Assembly: GCF_000687475.1 (NCBI RefSeq)
Contig: NC_057317.1
Coordinates: 2,728,001 to 2,792,000, forward strand
Direction of reading: 5' to 3'
Origin: Ustilaginoidea virens
Taxonomy: Eukaryota > Ascomycota > Sordariomycetes > Hypocreales > Clavicipitaceae
DNA length: 64,000 nucleotides
Below the pieces are notes generated by a model. It had not been told where the DNA came from, searched no databases, and saw nothing but the letters and a program-made list of their open reading frames with translations. Position 1 is the stretch's first letter. The number at the start of each line of letters is the position of its first letter. Positions 9,179-21,976 of the stretch are shown here, piece after piece. A program made the position numbers and the translations under genes.

Positions 9179-11320
9179 CCAATGATGTATGTATGTGTAT
9201 TTTCAGTCAAGTAGCCACGGCGCTTGTAGCCTAAGTGATATTGGATGCGTGGCTACTTTTTACTGAGTCCTGGTCGATGCATGCTGCTGCAGTTCTTTAA
9301 GATTCGATAACCTTGGACTGATGGCCTGGGTGTCGTAGGAGTTTCGAAGAGAGAAGGCGAAAGAGTTGCAGTATTCGAGATGGAGCTATGGCGAAGGGAA
9401 TGACGGGAATCTGAAGATGACTTGTTTGAAATTATACCACGAGCCCTTCAGCCCCGAAGGAAATTATAGGGGACTCTTTGCTGCTGCCACTTGGATGTGT
9501 GTCAAGAGACCGCGACAGCTTGACGAAACTGGGCAAACTCACTTGACAACAACGTAGTTTATGCTTGCTTTCACTTGCTAGCATAGAGCTGACTATGCGC
9601 GGCTACCCCTGCATGAGATTCGGTGAAAGGTCAACGGTAGGTTCCTGCAATATAGCCTAAGATCTAGGCTATACAGCCTACTGTAGAACAAGGCAGGCGT
9701 AGTGTCATGACGCAGTATCTAGGTGGACTGATTCGGGTCGAAGGACGCAATCGCATCCCCCTCCCCCCCTCTAAAGTCATGTGCTCGGCTGTGCAGCGTT
9801 TTGAAGTAAACGAAAAGCTAAAAGAGCCTTACTTGATTCAACTTGCAGCTTACGACAGCAAAGATGGGCGCTCCAATGCTGCAACAAGCTGCCGCCACCT
9901 GATTCTCGCGCCTGGGGGTATCAGAAACCTCGTCATGGCTTGATATAGCCAACGCGGCGTGAGGGCCGACACTGCTATGCTTGGCCCGGGGACTTTGAAA
10001 TAGAGTAAGCCTGGAAGAAAGACCCGTTAATGTCCATATTTGGTGGCTGTTTAATAGAGTTTTCAACTGTCCAAAGGCGGACCCTGGGGACAACTCTCAA
10101 CATGCTATTCTTGTCCCATCTGTCACTGGACGATTTGATAGTTTGCAGCGTCCTGTCTTGTATATGACAGGCTCGCAGGCTGGAAAACCCCAAAGGGAAG
10201 ACGGATATTTGATATTGCAGGCATGATGGCCGGGTAAAAGCGATGCTTGGGAGTGTTGAAGCAAGAAACGCGATGTGTGTTGACAGGCCGACGACTCGAG
10301 ACTATTCGAGATTACATCATGGTCCAGAGCAGAAGCCGAATGAACGCGGAGCGACGTTGGCTTCTTTTTATTTGTTTATTTTCTGCCAACCCTAGCGAGA
10401 CTGGAAGACGAGCAAAAGTGCCAAGCGTTGTATCCTTTGGAAGCCCAAGAAGATGAGCTGTTTCCTGGCAGTCTCAGACTGGTAGCCTTTCAAGATGCGA
10501 AATATAAATACCAAGAGTCCAAGGCGTCTCGTTCCAGACTCTATGGGAAATTAATCGTAATAATCTGGCTGCGGCTATTGTATCGTACCTAGCCAGATGT
10601 TGCGCTCTTTTGCGACAGGCCGAGGCCATGCAGAGATCCAGTTGCGTGGCTGCAACTAGCCTGTCTGTTGATCTTTAAAGCTTGGTTGGATACGGCGAAG
10701 CATATGAGCTGTTGCTACTTACAAACATGAAGCATCATTGTTGCAATACAGTCTACGCAAAAATTCGAACGCACTTCTTATTACTCGGTTACTCGTACAC
10801 TAGAGTCTGGGGAAAGGGGGGGTTGGGTATCCGCAGAACAACACCAGGACGAGATCAGTTTGGGCATCTTGGGTTTCGCATAGGAAGTAAACCTATAGGT
10901 TAAACTTGCACATTTTTGTGAAGAAATAGGGAGTGTAAACTGCTTACTCTTATCATCTCCAGGGACGGGGGGTAGCGTTGCCCGCGCTGGGTGAGTGTGC
11001 TTGGTAGAAGACCTCTCGCAGGTAGCTCACGAGCGCAACTGGAAGGCAGAGGGCAGAAACAAAGACATTCCAGGAACCTCCTCTACGGGGATTCTAACTG
11101 TCCTTTATATTCTTTCCCCTTTTCTTGGGTTTTTTTTTAAGAGAGGGGAGGTGAGGGGGGTCTTGCGGGTAGAAACACCATGGGCTTCTCCCCAAACGCA
11201 TGCAGATTTGAGCACGGGATTTTTTTCTATTCAGGCCATTGCTTCAGTTGCCTCAGTTTGTCGAGACGGCTGAGACTGCACAGGAGCATCTTCTTCTACT
11301 TCATGCCAACCTCACCCCCC
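9179..11320. other. Intergenic, mostly featureless
   Basis: About 2.1 kb between the convergent reductase and methyltransferase genes, apart from one possible flavoprotein remnant at 9707-9943. Stop codons interrupt all long frames. A GA/T-rich stretch lies at 11110-11165. Confidence 0.5.
9707..9943 (+). pseudogene. Possible remnant of an FAD-dependent oxidoreductase
   Basis: A 78-residue frame that looks protein-like: YLGGLIRVEGRNRIPLPPSK, then a segment ending CRHLILAPGG, resembling the strand before the (A/T)GG turn of FAD-dependent monooxygenases. No N-terminal GxGxxG dinucleotide-binding motif precedes it, and stops follow at once. It could be a decayed gene fragment or chance. I do not assign a family firmly. 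Confidence 0.25.
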
Positions 11321-12373
11321 TCACGCGTGCTCCAGCTCAAACACCACGGCCCAATCCGCTGTTTCTATGAGATGCTTCCTGACACATCGCCAGCCGCCCG
11401 CCTCAAAAACCCCCTCCCACTCATCAATGGTTGGCACGTAAACGTCCATCAGGGCGTGCGCAGCCTCAAACGCCAAGCTGAAAAACGGCACATTGTGCTC
11501 ATCCACTGCATGCGTGGGTGGCTCGCCTTGGTCGCGCGAGTTCAGCAGCAGGCGATGGGCGTCGCCCAGGAGAAACCGGCGAACCTTGGGGAAAGCCTGC
11601 CTGAGCCACTGGAGCGTCTTGATGCAGTTCTCCCGCGGCCAAAAGTCGTGCCCCATCATGAAACAGGTCAGGAGGTCGACGTCGGAAAACTCGTCACGGT
11701 ACTCAAGCGCCAGGACGTTGCCCTCGACAAACGACAAGCGGTCCGACAGGCCGCGCTCAGCCGTCTCGGAGATTGCCACCTGGAGCGAAGGCATCGCAAT
11801 GTCGACCCCGAGGCCGCATGCCCCGGGGTAGCGCCCTAGAATCTCCATCAATCTCTCACCGCTGCCGCACCCAAGATCGACCACCGATTTGAAGTCAAAG
11901 TCGAGTTCCTTCATGGCCTTCCAGAACGCAGGATCATAGTATACGTGGTTGATCTCGCGGCATGCATACGCAATGGCTGCTGCATCTCGAGTCCGGCTGT
12001 GGAAGCCCCCGACTCGGTTGGCGTTACGTGTCAAGGAGGCCATCTTGGCAAACAGTCCGCCTGATCCAAGGCTTGTGAAGTGAAAGATGGATTTTTTCTT
12101 GTATGCTTCCTCAAAGTGCTTGCCTCCGGCAACCTCCCCGTCATACTTTGCCAGAATGTCAACCGCCATCAGAGCGGCTACGATGGCCTCGGTCGAAACA
12201 GGATTCAAGTCATGTTGCTTTGCGAAATTTCGCGGACTGATGCTTTTGTTTCTGTGTATTTCTTCCAGTATCCCGAGCTCCCATGCAGCGCCAATGGCTG
12301 GAGCGGCGATTGCCGAGTTTAGAATGGCCGTGACGGCACGCTGAGAATCGGAATCGGCACCTACCGATCCCAT
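11321..12373 (-). CDS. SAM-dependent small-molecule methyltransferase
   Basis: Intronless 350-residue class I methyltransferase. Residues 1-100 form a helical, winged-helix-like N-terminal part (AAWELGILEEI, then SPRNFAKQHDLN) as in dimeric small-molecule methyltransferases. Motif I is VVDLGCGSG (about 164-172), with acidic residue D of GLGVDIAMP in motif II and VEGNVLAL as the motif III region. The substrate is unknown. The overall plan resembles C- or O-methyltransferases acting on keto acids and secondary metabolites. Neighbours do not form an obvious biosynthetic cluster, though a P450 and a dehydrogenase lie 6 to 10 kb away on the other strand. The start follows from the first in-frame ATG, and MGSVGADSDS is a plausible soluble N-terminus. 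Confidence 0.85.
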   Translation of the reverse strand: MGSVGADSDSQRAVTAILNSAIAAPAIGAAWELGILEEIHRNKSISPRNFAKQHDLNPVSTEAIVAALMAVDILAKYDGEVAGGKHFEEAYKKKSIFHFTSLGSGGLFAKMASLTRNANRVGGFHSRTRDAAAIAYACREINHVYYDPAFWKAMKELDFDFKSVVDLGCGSGERLMEILGRYPGACGLGVDIAMPSLQVAISETAERGLSDRLSFVEGNVLALEYRDEFSDVDLLTCFMMGHDFWPRENCIKTLQWLRQAFPKVRRFLLGDAHRLLLNSRDQGEPPTHAVDEHNVPFFSLAFEAAHALMDVYVPTIDEWEGVFEAGGWRCVRKHLIETADWAVVFELEHA

Positions 12374-15300
12374 TTTTCTTTCGGGTGGAAGATAAATATG
12401 TTTGGATGTTCGATTGGCAAAATTTTCTAGTTTTTCTTGAACCTATCTGAAAGACGATTCCTAGATAAGGGGCTGGTTATCAATAAGAAGCTGGATGACT
12501 TGAGGGGCATCAGAGTGGCAAGTTGATTCCCTATGCGCCTTTATATAGATTCTCGTGGTATACTGTCACCCATCCGAGCCTCTCTCATGATAGTTTTCAT
12601 TGTCCAATCACGTTTAATGCGTCAGCAGAGCCTGTGGGCGTTGGTTATTGTGACCATAAGCCCCTATCAGGTTGATGCTTTCACAACAATAGTGGAGCCC
12701 GATGAACCATCCGCAGCCGACTTGTTTTCTCTCGACGCACATGGTTGGATGTGGTGTTGCCATGCATCATCGAGACTGGCAGGTCTGTTGGAGGTTGCAG
12801 AGGCAAAACTTGTTAGCCATGCCACTCAACCCACCGTGCTCTTTCCACAACCTACCCACTACGGAGTACTCCATACTTCTATGCCGGGAAAAACATGATG
12901 AGTCGTGTTTCACCGGCTATGCCGTCAGCTTGGCACCCCCAGTATCTCGGAGGCTTCTTCATTGGGTATGATAAATATTGTTTGGTTTCCCATGGGGAAG
13001 GAGTGAAGTGGCCACGAGTAAACCAATTCAAACAATCACACGCCCGTCTACACCCAGGATTTTCAAAAAGAGCATTTCCAAGGTACCAAAGAAGCGTCCT
13101 TGTTGAAATTATTTTCACTACTCGCGGCCCCCTGTCACTTTCTGTAGCCCATATAAAAGGAATAAGCTGAAGAGAAAGCAGGAACTCGGTGGTTCGTGTC
13201 GGAATCACCGCCAATTGGCTAACTGGCATATATGCCCCACTATGCAAGTCGCTGTTTTCAGCATACTGCTCCACCACGAGTGATGCAACCACCCACACAA
13301 AGGGGCACAATCATCAGCCTCACTTTCCTACTACTACTTGCCTTCTGCATCATCATCTGCTCTAATCAAAATATCAGCTGCTACCTTGCATTGGGTGCGC
13401 ACCCACGCTATACCCAAGTACACACTGGCTCTCCCAGCCCTTAGTTTGGGATTATTATATATATTAGATTTAGCCGTAGAGATGAGTGCGAGCTTATGAA
13501 AGGATCCAGAGAATCGAAATGCTAGAGCCATGATTTGGTTTAATTTGCGAAGAGGTCGTTCTTGAGCGGTTCGAACGTGGTATGTGTCACAAGTCTAAGA
13601 TGCCCAAGTTCCCAACAGAGCACAGTTGTGCAATATGTCCCTGGGATACGGATAACCGTGCCGTTCTAGAATCTGACTACTCCGTACCCGTGGAAAACAC
13701 GCGAAGGATCCACGTTTAATCCATCAGCGGGTACCCATGGGTAGATGTACCATTTTCCTCACGCTGTACGCCGTACGCCGTTCCCGTAGACATACTTCAA
13801 GTGTTCCTCTTGAGTGACTACCCGTCACTTATAAGGCTCAGACGGGTCATTGAGATTGTAGCAGATGACTTGACCGGTACTGCGACTACCGCGGTGCTCA
13901 CTTCAGCCGCAGTCCGATAAGCCATCACATTGTTAGGAGTAGGTATCACAGACATGCACGACATGGCACGGATAAAATATGTCATTCATTCGACCACCGG
14001 GGCGAAACAACGATGTAACAACTAGAAGGCACCTGACCGACCTATGCGGCAAGGTAAGCAGAGTCGGGTGGTGTTGTGCGAACCAGGTTATCCGTGTCAT
14101 ACGGAGTTGTGCGGTTGCACTCTCGCACCATTGCGCAAGCCATCATCATCTGACTTTTTCTCCGCTCAAATTTGCCGAGATTTCCTTTCGCCAATAAGCA
14201 CCGTTCTCACCTCTGACTCATCCACACACCCTACCGTTCGAGCATGCTGTCAAGACAAATATGCAACGGCGGAGTTGACAAGCAGGCCAGGCAAGGACCC
14301 GTCTCCACTGCTGATGGACATATCATCCTGGATGAAGTCCTCGTCATGAATTCTCAAGTCAGATTTACTCGATTGCAGTGGCAAGATTTATCAGCCTTTC
14401 TGCGGGCTCGCATTGTTTCGACCGACATTGCCCGTTCCACGGCCAAGGGCCAATTCAAACCGAGCCCGAGTCTGGTGTCGCTCAGCTGCACCGCCGACTC
14501 TCACGAGTCATATCGGACGTCATACGCCTGAGAGGGCGAAGCCAAATGAGCATCGATGCCCTCGACGTGCCTTGATCGACGTCCCGGAGAAAGCAGTTTG
14601 GAAACTCCAGCTAAAAATTCTCCCGGACCTTCGGAGCTGAGTCTCAAGTCTCACGGGAATGATGAGTGACGTCTGGAGCTTCACAGCGTTGGTTCTGATC
14701 GAGAATCCATCGCTGGCCTGCGAGACCCATGCTGCAGAGTCAGGTGTCAGAACCGAAACTTTTCGTACAGAGGTCGACAAGCCAGTACAAATTGAGCCTC
14801 GGGCCAAGACGTGCCTCGAAGCCGTGGACGAGTTAGTTTTTACAAGATACGTTGAAACAGCTGTCAGCTGTTTGCCGTCAGGGTTTGGCTGCTACCATAC
14901 TGCCCAAGCCTGTTGCAGCGCGAGCAGAGCCGCATACCGGTGTATCCTCCAACCGACCGGAGCTAGAAGGACATTTCCTGACTGGGGTGCGGGAAATAGC
15001 TGCACGACTTGTCGTACGAGAGAGTTCCGGGCAAACCGTGACATGGGGCGCCGGAAATGGTCGCGGTCCGGTCCGGTCCGGTCCGGAGGATTAAACCACG
15101 ACGAACATGAACCTTGTTCTCCCGGCCCTCTTGAGCGCTGGGTTGCTGGGTTGTAAAAGGAAGGAACTCCTGTTGCCCAACAGTGGCCTTGAGCAAGGAG
15201 CTGAAGCTCCGGCAAAAAAGCCTCGGAAGATTTTTGGTCTACTTTATCGAGACATTGACCGAAGCTTTGGATGAGCTGGAGTAGAGATTAAAGCCCCCTG

Positions 15301-18300
15301 AAATCATGACGGAGAATCGCATTCTTCTGCAACACTGCGTGAATGCGAAGCGACGCGAGACGTCCAGATTCAGAGACATGGGCACCGAAGAATCGCGGAC
15401 ATGGTGGCGGACATGGTTGACGGAAAACTTCTGAGCGGCTGGCGGGCTGAAGACTCTTGCTGCGAGGCTTGGGCATCTGGGCAGCGATCTCATGGGAATT
15501 GCGTCAACTACGGACACGCAACCATGTGTTTGTGTGAAATAATCTGAATGGCCAATCACTATCGAGCTGGATTTCTGTCCCGGCCTCGAGATTTTCTTCT
15601 TCTTCTTTGCTCTCTCATTTTCGTGTGGTTTCGAGTAGCCTTGCAAGTAGACATCGGCAAAGCACGCATTCAACGTGTAAGCGTGGTGCTCTGATGAAGA
15701 TGGCGGGCCAAATGTTGTGATACACTGAGCATGAGGAAGCTGACATTGATGACTTTCCCTTGCAAGAAAGCAGAGGGAAGGGGTTGGCGGTGCAGGCATG
15801 GCCTTAGATGCCTTAGATTAGCCCAAGCGTCTTTTGCAGGGTGGTTCTTTTGCCCGACGTCACGTGATGGAATATGGAACTAATTAGAGACTTGCCTATG
15901 TACATACATTTTACCGGCTTTTTTAACGCGAATTTTCTCGACCAATAACCGAACGGAATTAAAGCTCTAGACCAATCTTATCGAGGGCCTTTTGGGGAAA
16001 ACCCAGAAGCTTCCGCTTCCGCTTTTCCTGATCAGACCGAAGAGGTGCGGATTGTCATCCAGGAGTCAGTCCTCTTGCCAGAACATGCAGGGTGGCGGAC
16101 AAGTACAACCTTGTCAGCAACTGACGAGAAATCCCTGCCACCTCTTGTCATTCGCCTCCAAGCGCCCAGATGGGGATGCGACCGAGGGAACTCGGGCCCC
16201 AACTAAAAAAACAGCGCAACGCAACGCAACGCAACGCAACGCAACGCAACGCATGCAAAGCACTCCGTACGAGTAGGAGGAGCGGAGCATATGGACGGAA
16301 GCATGGGCAGTTTTGCCGGCTTAACAAACAGTCTGTCAGCTTTGTGCCCAACGGTCAACCTCGGCGGCGAAGACAGGAATCTCCAGAACCAGGATCATCG
16401 AGTCAATCAAAGGTTCCCTACTTCGATTTTTGCTCGTATCCAAGCGCAGCAAATAGCTACCGCCAAGACTTTTCTGCTCGGACATCGAGGCGTTCCACGG
16501 GCCAGGTGATGATGACTCGATAGCCACCTTCCGCCACGGTCGCAACACAACAAAAATCCAGCACTCTTGCAGTCGTTTAATCGCTCCCCATCGTGCCCAT
16601 CGAGCTGTTTTCTGCAAACATGCAGGGATGTCGTCGCTGCCGCCGCATTCACCCGCCGCAGCCACCCGCCGCAGCTCTATATTTTTGTCCTCAGCTGTAC
16701 GGCTCCAAGGGCCAGCTGGGTCTCAGCGCACCGGAAAAAGCGAGATTTTATGGCTACAAAGCCCTCAAGGCCGTTATTCTTGACGAGTTTGACCGCACAA
16801 CTCCAAATGGCCTATGGCCACGCCAAACTAGGAAGCAATGATGCGCCAGTAATCCGCTGGAATGAGAAGCTCCTAGGGCCGAATGGTGGTACGGCATCGA
16901 ATTGCATTGCACCTGGACAGTGTCAATTGTGAGGAAATTGACGAGCTCAGCACCACATGGGGTCATTGGTGTCAAGGATGACGGGCATGGGTGGTGTGAT
17001 CGTCGTGGTCCCAGACTCCCTAGTGCATCTTGGAGAGCACCACCAGTGACAGCGCGCGGTTTGCATCGCTCAAAACTTTGGCGGGAAGGCTGGAAAGAGA
17101 TGTGCCAAATAAGCCGAGTTTACTGGACTTCTCGGGTTTCGTAGCTGTCGGTACTGCGGCCGGTCGGCTTCATATCCGATCCATCAGTCGTCGCATGCAC
17201 TTGGGTCAACTGCCGCGAGGTCCGCGAGTCATGTCGGATGCTGATTGAGAGACGGAAGTTTATACACGACGGTCCAGAAGATGCTGGCCGTGTGTGCTTG
17301 AAGCTGCAAGGCCCATCTAATGGCCATTCGGCAGGGGAAAATTCAGCATGACTTTGGCTGGCGGTTTATTGTTTCGGAAGAGGACGAGGAGCTTCCAAGC
17401 CTGGAGTGATGTTTTGCCGTCTTCGAATAGGAACTGTAAGTCGGATGCGTTGGACAGCGTCAAGAATCCTTTGGTTGCGCCGTCCCGTCTGGCTTTGTAG
17501 CGGTGCTTGGAAAGAATCGAGGCACTGACGTGGAGTATACAGCTGGCAACGTTTCTTAGAAGCAACCAGGAGTTTTTGATCAGTAGGACATTTCATCATA
17601 CATTTTCGAAGATGAAGTTGTCTAATTCCAAGTAAGCCTTGGAAAATGTGCGTCATCCGTGATCCTGTTACTGGATGGCTGGCATACATGACAGCTTTGC
17701 ATGACTCTGTGGTAACCGGGTTGACAGAGTACAATACAAAGAAATGGCAGCATGGAGCAAGGCAAGTCAATCGATTCGTCTCTCATGTTGAGACGGCCCA
17801 GATCGTCCTGCTATCCCAGCGGTGCTGGTGCTCCCACATAATGTTGGTTGAGACGTCGAAAGCATTGCGCAGCATCCACGGCGAAGTCCTAGCCCTTTCG
17901 GCCAACATGGACATTAACGACCCAGGGACCCGACCTCGACGCCCCTGCTCCAATGGATCAGGTTTGGCGTACCAGCTTTCTTGCGGCCAACAAAGTTGCG
18001 CTCCACCCATCCAAAGAAACGAACGCCATGCCGCCACCCAACGCGAGACAATGGCATGCGGTGCGCATTCATTGCCACCTCGAGGTCGCTGCATCCCAGT
18101 TCGTCAAGGGCTTGCTACTTGAGCAACATGAGGTCTTGGGTCTGTTTACGGGTCACGGATCCGTGGTTATAGACGTTTCGAGCGGTACAACGTCCACAAT
18201 TATAGTTTAGATGAATGTCATGACTTTTGCTCCTGTTGGTGGTTGGCTTAGCCCGGTTGACTGGAGTCGTCAGCAAAGAATTCTCGACAAGACTGCTGTA

Positions 18301-18464
18301 GTCGGGCGATTCAGGACATGAAAGGATTTTGCTTGACGTGCCCGCGGCCGTCTTCGAACGTGCCTTTACTTCCATGTCCATTCATAAAAGGGTTTCCATG
18401 TCCCATGTTCGTCCGTGGTGCAGGAAGAAATAGCGTACCCCTGCCACAAGAACCCCCCGTCACC
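12374..18464. other. Gene-poor stretch of about 6 kb
   Basis: I find no coding region with recognisable motifs here. The longest frames (about 160 to 186 residues, at 14659-15156, 15239-15799 and 17646-18122) lack family signatures and look like chance. Scattered CTCCGTAC/GTACGGAG-type motifs occur (about 12861, 13680, 16262), along with a GCAAC microsatellite and a (GGTCC)n-like run at 15065-15085. Decayed genes too degraded for reading by eye may be hidden. The last 200 bases should contain the P450 promoter. Confidence 0.45.
16216..16250. repeat. Pentanucleotide microsatellite (GCAAC)x7
   Basis: Seven perfect tandem copies of GCAAC in gene-free DNA. Confidence 0.95.
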
Positions 18465-20245
18465 ATGTCTGGATATTTCCTCATCGGCCTGGCTATCCTC
18501 GCGGCCTATCTCTACCGTCTTGCCTATCCTTGGCCCTACAAAGGCATTCCCTACAACAGGCGGTCCGCCCGACGTCTCCTAGGAGATATCCCCGATCTCA
18601 TCCAGTTCGTCAAGGAGGGAAACGACTCGGACCAGTTTGCCCTCGAGCAATGCCGCAAGCTCAACTCGCCCATTGTCCAGCTCTTCTTTTGGCCGTTTTG
18701 CCGCCCGTTGATCTTTGTCGAGGACATCCAGCAAGTTGAAAGCATTGTGTGCTCCCGCGGCGGAGAATTCGACCGAGCGCCCTCGACCATCACCGCCTTC
18801 AGGCCCTTTGTGCCGACGTCGAGCATTCTGAAACTCACGACGCCCGAGTGGCGCGCGCAGAGACGCCTCTGGAAGGATGCCATGAGCGGCGACTTCTTGC
18901 GCCGGGTGGTGGCGCGAAGGATGTACCATACCTCGCTGGAGCTGATGCACCTGCTCAAGACCAAGGCGGTAATTGCCGACGGACGACCGTTTCCCGTCAT
19001 GGCCGACTTCGAGCTGGCCACGCTGGATGTGATTTGGTCTTGCTTCCTAGGGTCGGAGCTGAAGGGCGTCCTGAACGAGACGCGGGGGATCGAGAGAGCC
19101 GCCGGCGAGACTAGACAGCCTGAAGCCAAGGACGAGCCAGCTGAGATCCCTGCCGTATCGAGACTGGACGTGTACCGAGCTATCGACTACTTCAACATGA
19201 CGCTGGAGAAGACTTTGTCGTCGCCGGTGCCCCGGTGGCATCATTGGCTCCTCAGGCAGATGCCGATGTATCGGAAACACTGGGCCATTAAAGAGGAGGC
19301 CATCAACCAGCTGATAGAGGCTGCCAGAGATGGCACTTCCCGTTCCTCCGAGGCAGGCTCCGAGAGAAACGAGCATGTTTGCGCTTTAGACGTCATGTTC
19401 CAGCGACAGCGACAGCAGATGTTGGCTAACGGGCAGAAAGAAACCGCACACTTGGTGCCACAGACACACGAGGAAATACACGACGAGCTGCTCATGTTTG
19501 TCATTACAGTAAATGGATCCCTCGCGTCTCCGGAGCTCTGAGAAATCAGCGCCTGTGCTAATTCCGCTCACACCAGGGCCACGAATCTACCGCAACAACG
19601 CTCTCCTGGTCCGTAAAGTTCCTCACAAACTGGCCCGAGGAGCAGGCAAAGCTCCGCGACGCCCTCCGCGGCGCCTTGCCGAGCAGAAACCCCAGCGTGG
19701 AGGAAATCCTGCGGTCCAATGTGCCCTACCTGGACGCCCTGCTGGAGGAATGCATCCGACTAGCCAACGTGGTGCCGCGCATCGTGCGAGTCGCCACGGT
19801 CGACACACAGCTATCAGGCCTCCCCATCCCCAAGGGCGCGCAACTCATGTGCAGATCCCAGTCGGCTGGGTGGCCCGGGGCGGCAAAGGACGCCCACGGC
19901 GGTGCGGCGCTGGACGAGTTCTGGCCCGACAGATGGCTCGACCAGGCGGGAAATTTCAACCCGGCGGCCTTGCCAAAGCTGGGCTTCAGCGCTGGGCCAC
20001 GGGCGTGTTTCGGTATGTGTGTGTGTGTCCGTCTTGTCAGTTGAGAAACGCGTAGCCGGCCGCAACTAATAACGAGGGATGAAATAGGGAAGGCGTTTGC
20101 TATGCAAGAGCTGCGAGTCATGTTGACCATGTTGATTCTGCGTTTCAGGCTGGAGGCTGTTCCTGAGGGCTTGAATAGCATGCAGTCTCGGCCGAGGGCG
20201 CTGAGGGCGCCGAGATGTGCATATGTGCGGCTGACGCCGTTGTAG
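18465..20245 (+). CDS. Cytochrome P450 monooxygenase
   Basis: Predicted 545-residue microsomal P450 in three exons: 18465-19508, 19577-20012 and 20088-20245. The chosen ATG begins with a hydrophobic anchor (MSGYFLIGLAILAAYLYRL) followed by a proline-containing hinge. An in-frame ATG 49 codons upstream would place the anchor internally and is less likely. Splicing yields the I-helix oxygen-activation motif GHESTATT (about 349). The K-helix ExxR is in EECIRL (about 413) and a PERF-like FWPDRW at about 462. The heme loop FSAGPRACFG has its ligand Cys at about 492, continuing into KAFAMQELR across the last intron. All catalytic landmarks are present, so it should be functional. The substrate is unknown. 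The next gene on the same strand is a short-chain dehydrogenase 1.7 kb away, which is too loose to infer a pathway. Confidence 0.92.
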
Positions 20246-21976
20246 ATGCCGGCTGTAAGGGGTGTAGCGCCAAGGGGCGTTGTTTGTTTGATTCTTTGGG
20301 ACGGGCATGAAGATGGGCGTGTTGAAATACGTTTTGAACTTCTCCGGGGGCGACGCTGTGTCTCGCAATTACTGGACTGGCGTACCAAAAGCAGCGGCAG
20401 TATCCTTTTGTTTGGTCAGTGACTGGTTTTTTTTGAATTTTCATCGGTGATTCCTTTCCCCCGGCCATTTGCGAGCTTGCAATTCTTGGATGTGGCTCAT
20501 GTTGACAGACGGGACACATGACTTGTCGACCACTCGTTGACTTGAGCATGTGGGTAACAGCTAGGTTGATAAAGGAAGAATACGGAGAAACAGAGATGGG
20601 AGTCCGTTCATGTGCTGCGTCTCGTCTCCACACCGAACTTGCTGAATGAGCTTTTACTCCTTGCTGACAAGCGCCGGCAATGCTCCCTCCCTCTCCCCAC
20701 GTTCCTGGATTCCATGACTGGCCTTGCTTCGTTTTCACCCGGTAGCTGCGCGGTCGCGGAACTGATAATCATGAGGCTGGGATTCGGGATTCTGGGCATT
20801 TTGCGCAGGACGGCACGTATCTGGCGCCAAATTTCCATGCTCCTGCCCACGAGCCACGCTAAGGAGTCAGTGCGATACTATCCCGAGCGCCGGAGGCGAT
20901 TTCAGTCTTCCACCCGGCCGGCCCGGTGCACCGGGGTGGGGCACTTCAGCTCCGATTGGTTGTCTCGGCAACGGCGATTAACGCAGCTGCATGCAGTTGC
21001 CGGGGGGAGTCGGAGAGCCGTCGGGCCTGGGGCGGTTCAGACTTGGTTGTCACGATTATGGCCCGACGGAGGAGCCGGCGCCTTCACCTCCTCATCTTGA
21101 CCGAGGCGGCAGCCATCGTCCCAGGCATTGCGCACCTGAGCGAAATGCCGCGAGACGACTGTGTTGTTGTCGTCTTGTGTCTTGTTCCGCCGCCGGAGAG
21201 AGGCTGACGGCGGACCGTAGATGGCCGCGGGGTGGAGAATGGATATAAGCAGGTCAGATTTATCGCCGTTTTCTTCGTAAACGTCTCCGTTACGCACAAT
21301 GTCCATGCACATGCGGAGGCATGGCTCTTCACCTGGGCGGTAACTGAGGTCGGTTGGGTCGGGTGAGGTGATTGTTGGCGGTGACTGTGGCTGCGTTGCC
21401 GGAAGGTAGCATGCTGCTGTTGGCGATCTGGTCGAGATGCAACGAAGAACAGCTGATTGGAGAGCGTTGCTAATCAGCGACTGGATGGGCTAAGTAATAA
21501 TATGCCGACAGAGCATCCATTTTCCACATGTATCCAGCGGGATGGAAGGAGGGCGTGTCTCGGTCTCGATCTGCTGTACCGAGTATAGGCGAATGAGAAC
21601 CTCCAAACACAAGTCTCTGCCGAAATAGCAGCGCCATATTATTACGCTGCTATGACCATGATACAACGTTGACGTCGTGTCGAGCTTCTCGGCCCTTGAA
21701 TTTTCATTCAAAAGCACATGATGCATTTGTGCGTTTGTGTTTCCGAGGGGGGGCCAATCGTGACATCATGGTGACCCCCATCAGCAAAACGAAAATCTTG
21801 GCCAATGCAAGCGATACCAGCACAGCTCTTCTTGCCTGACGCCATCCTGACAGCTGCGTGTCGCCTTGCCCGCAGCTTGGTCCCCCGTCGGCCGGGTTCC
21901 GAGTTCTGGGTCGTATTAAAACGATGCCAACTCGGAAGACTGTAGCATAAAGAGTCGAGGCAAACTACAACAAGTC
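20246..21976. other. Intergenic between P450 and SDR genes
   Basis: About 1.7 kb. A frame of 162 codons at 20612-21100 lacks recognisable motifs. The SDR promoter must lie in the right part. No repeats of note. Confidence 0.5.

Noticed and set aside
15239..15799. 186-codon minus-strand frame in the gene-poor block
   Set aside because: Composition is irregular, with no domain, signal peptide or family resemblance.
17953..18210. Frame containing IHCHLE, reminiscent of the copper-binding HCH of multicopper oxidases
   Set aside because: No other copper motif, no upstream domain, and the surroundings do not match laccase C-termini.
18318..18464. Upstream ATG extending the P450 by 49 residues
   Set aside because: The hydrophobic anchor MSGYFLIGL... 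should be N-terminal. The extension is Cys/Pro-rich and not family-like.
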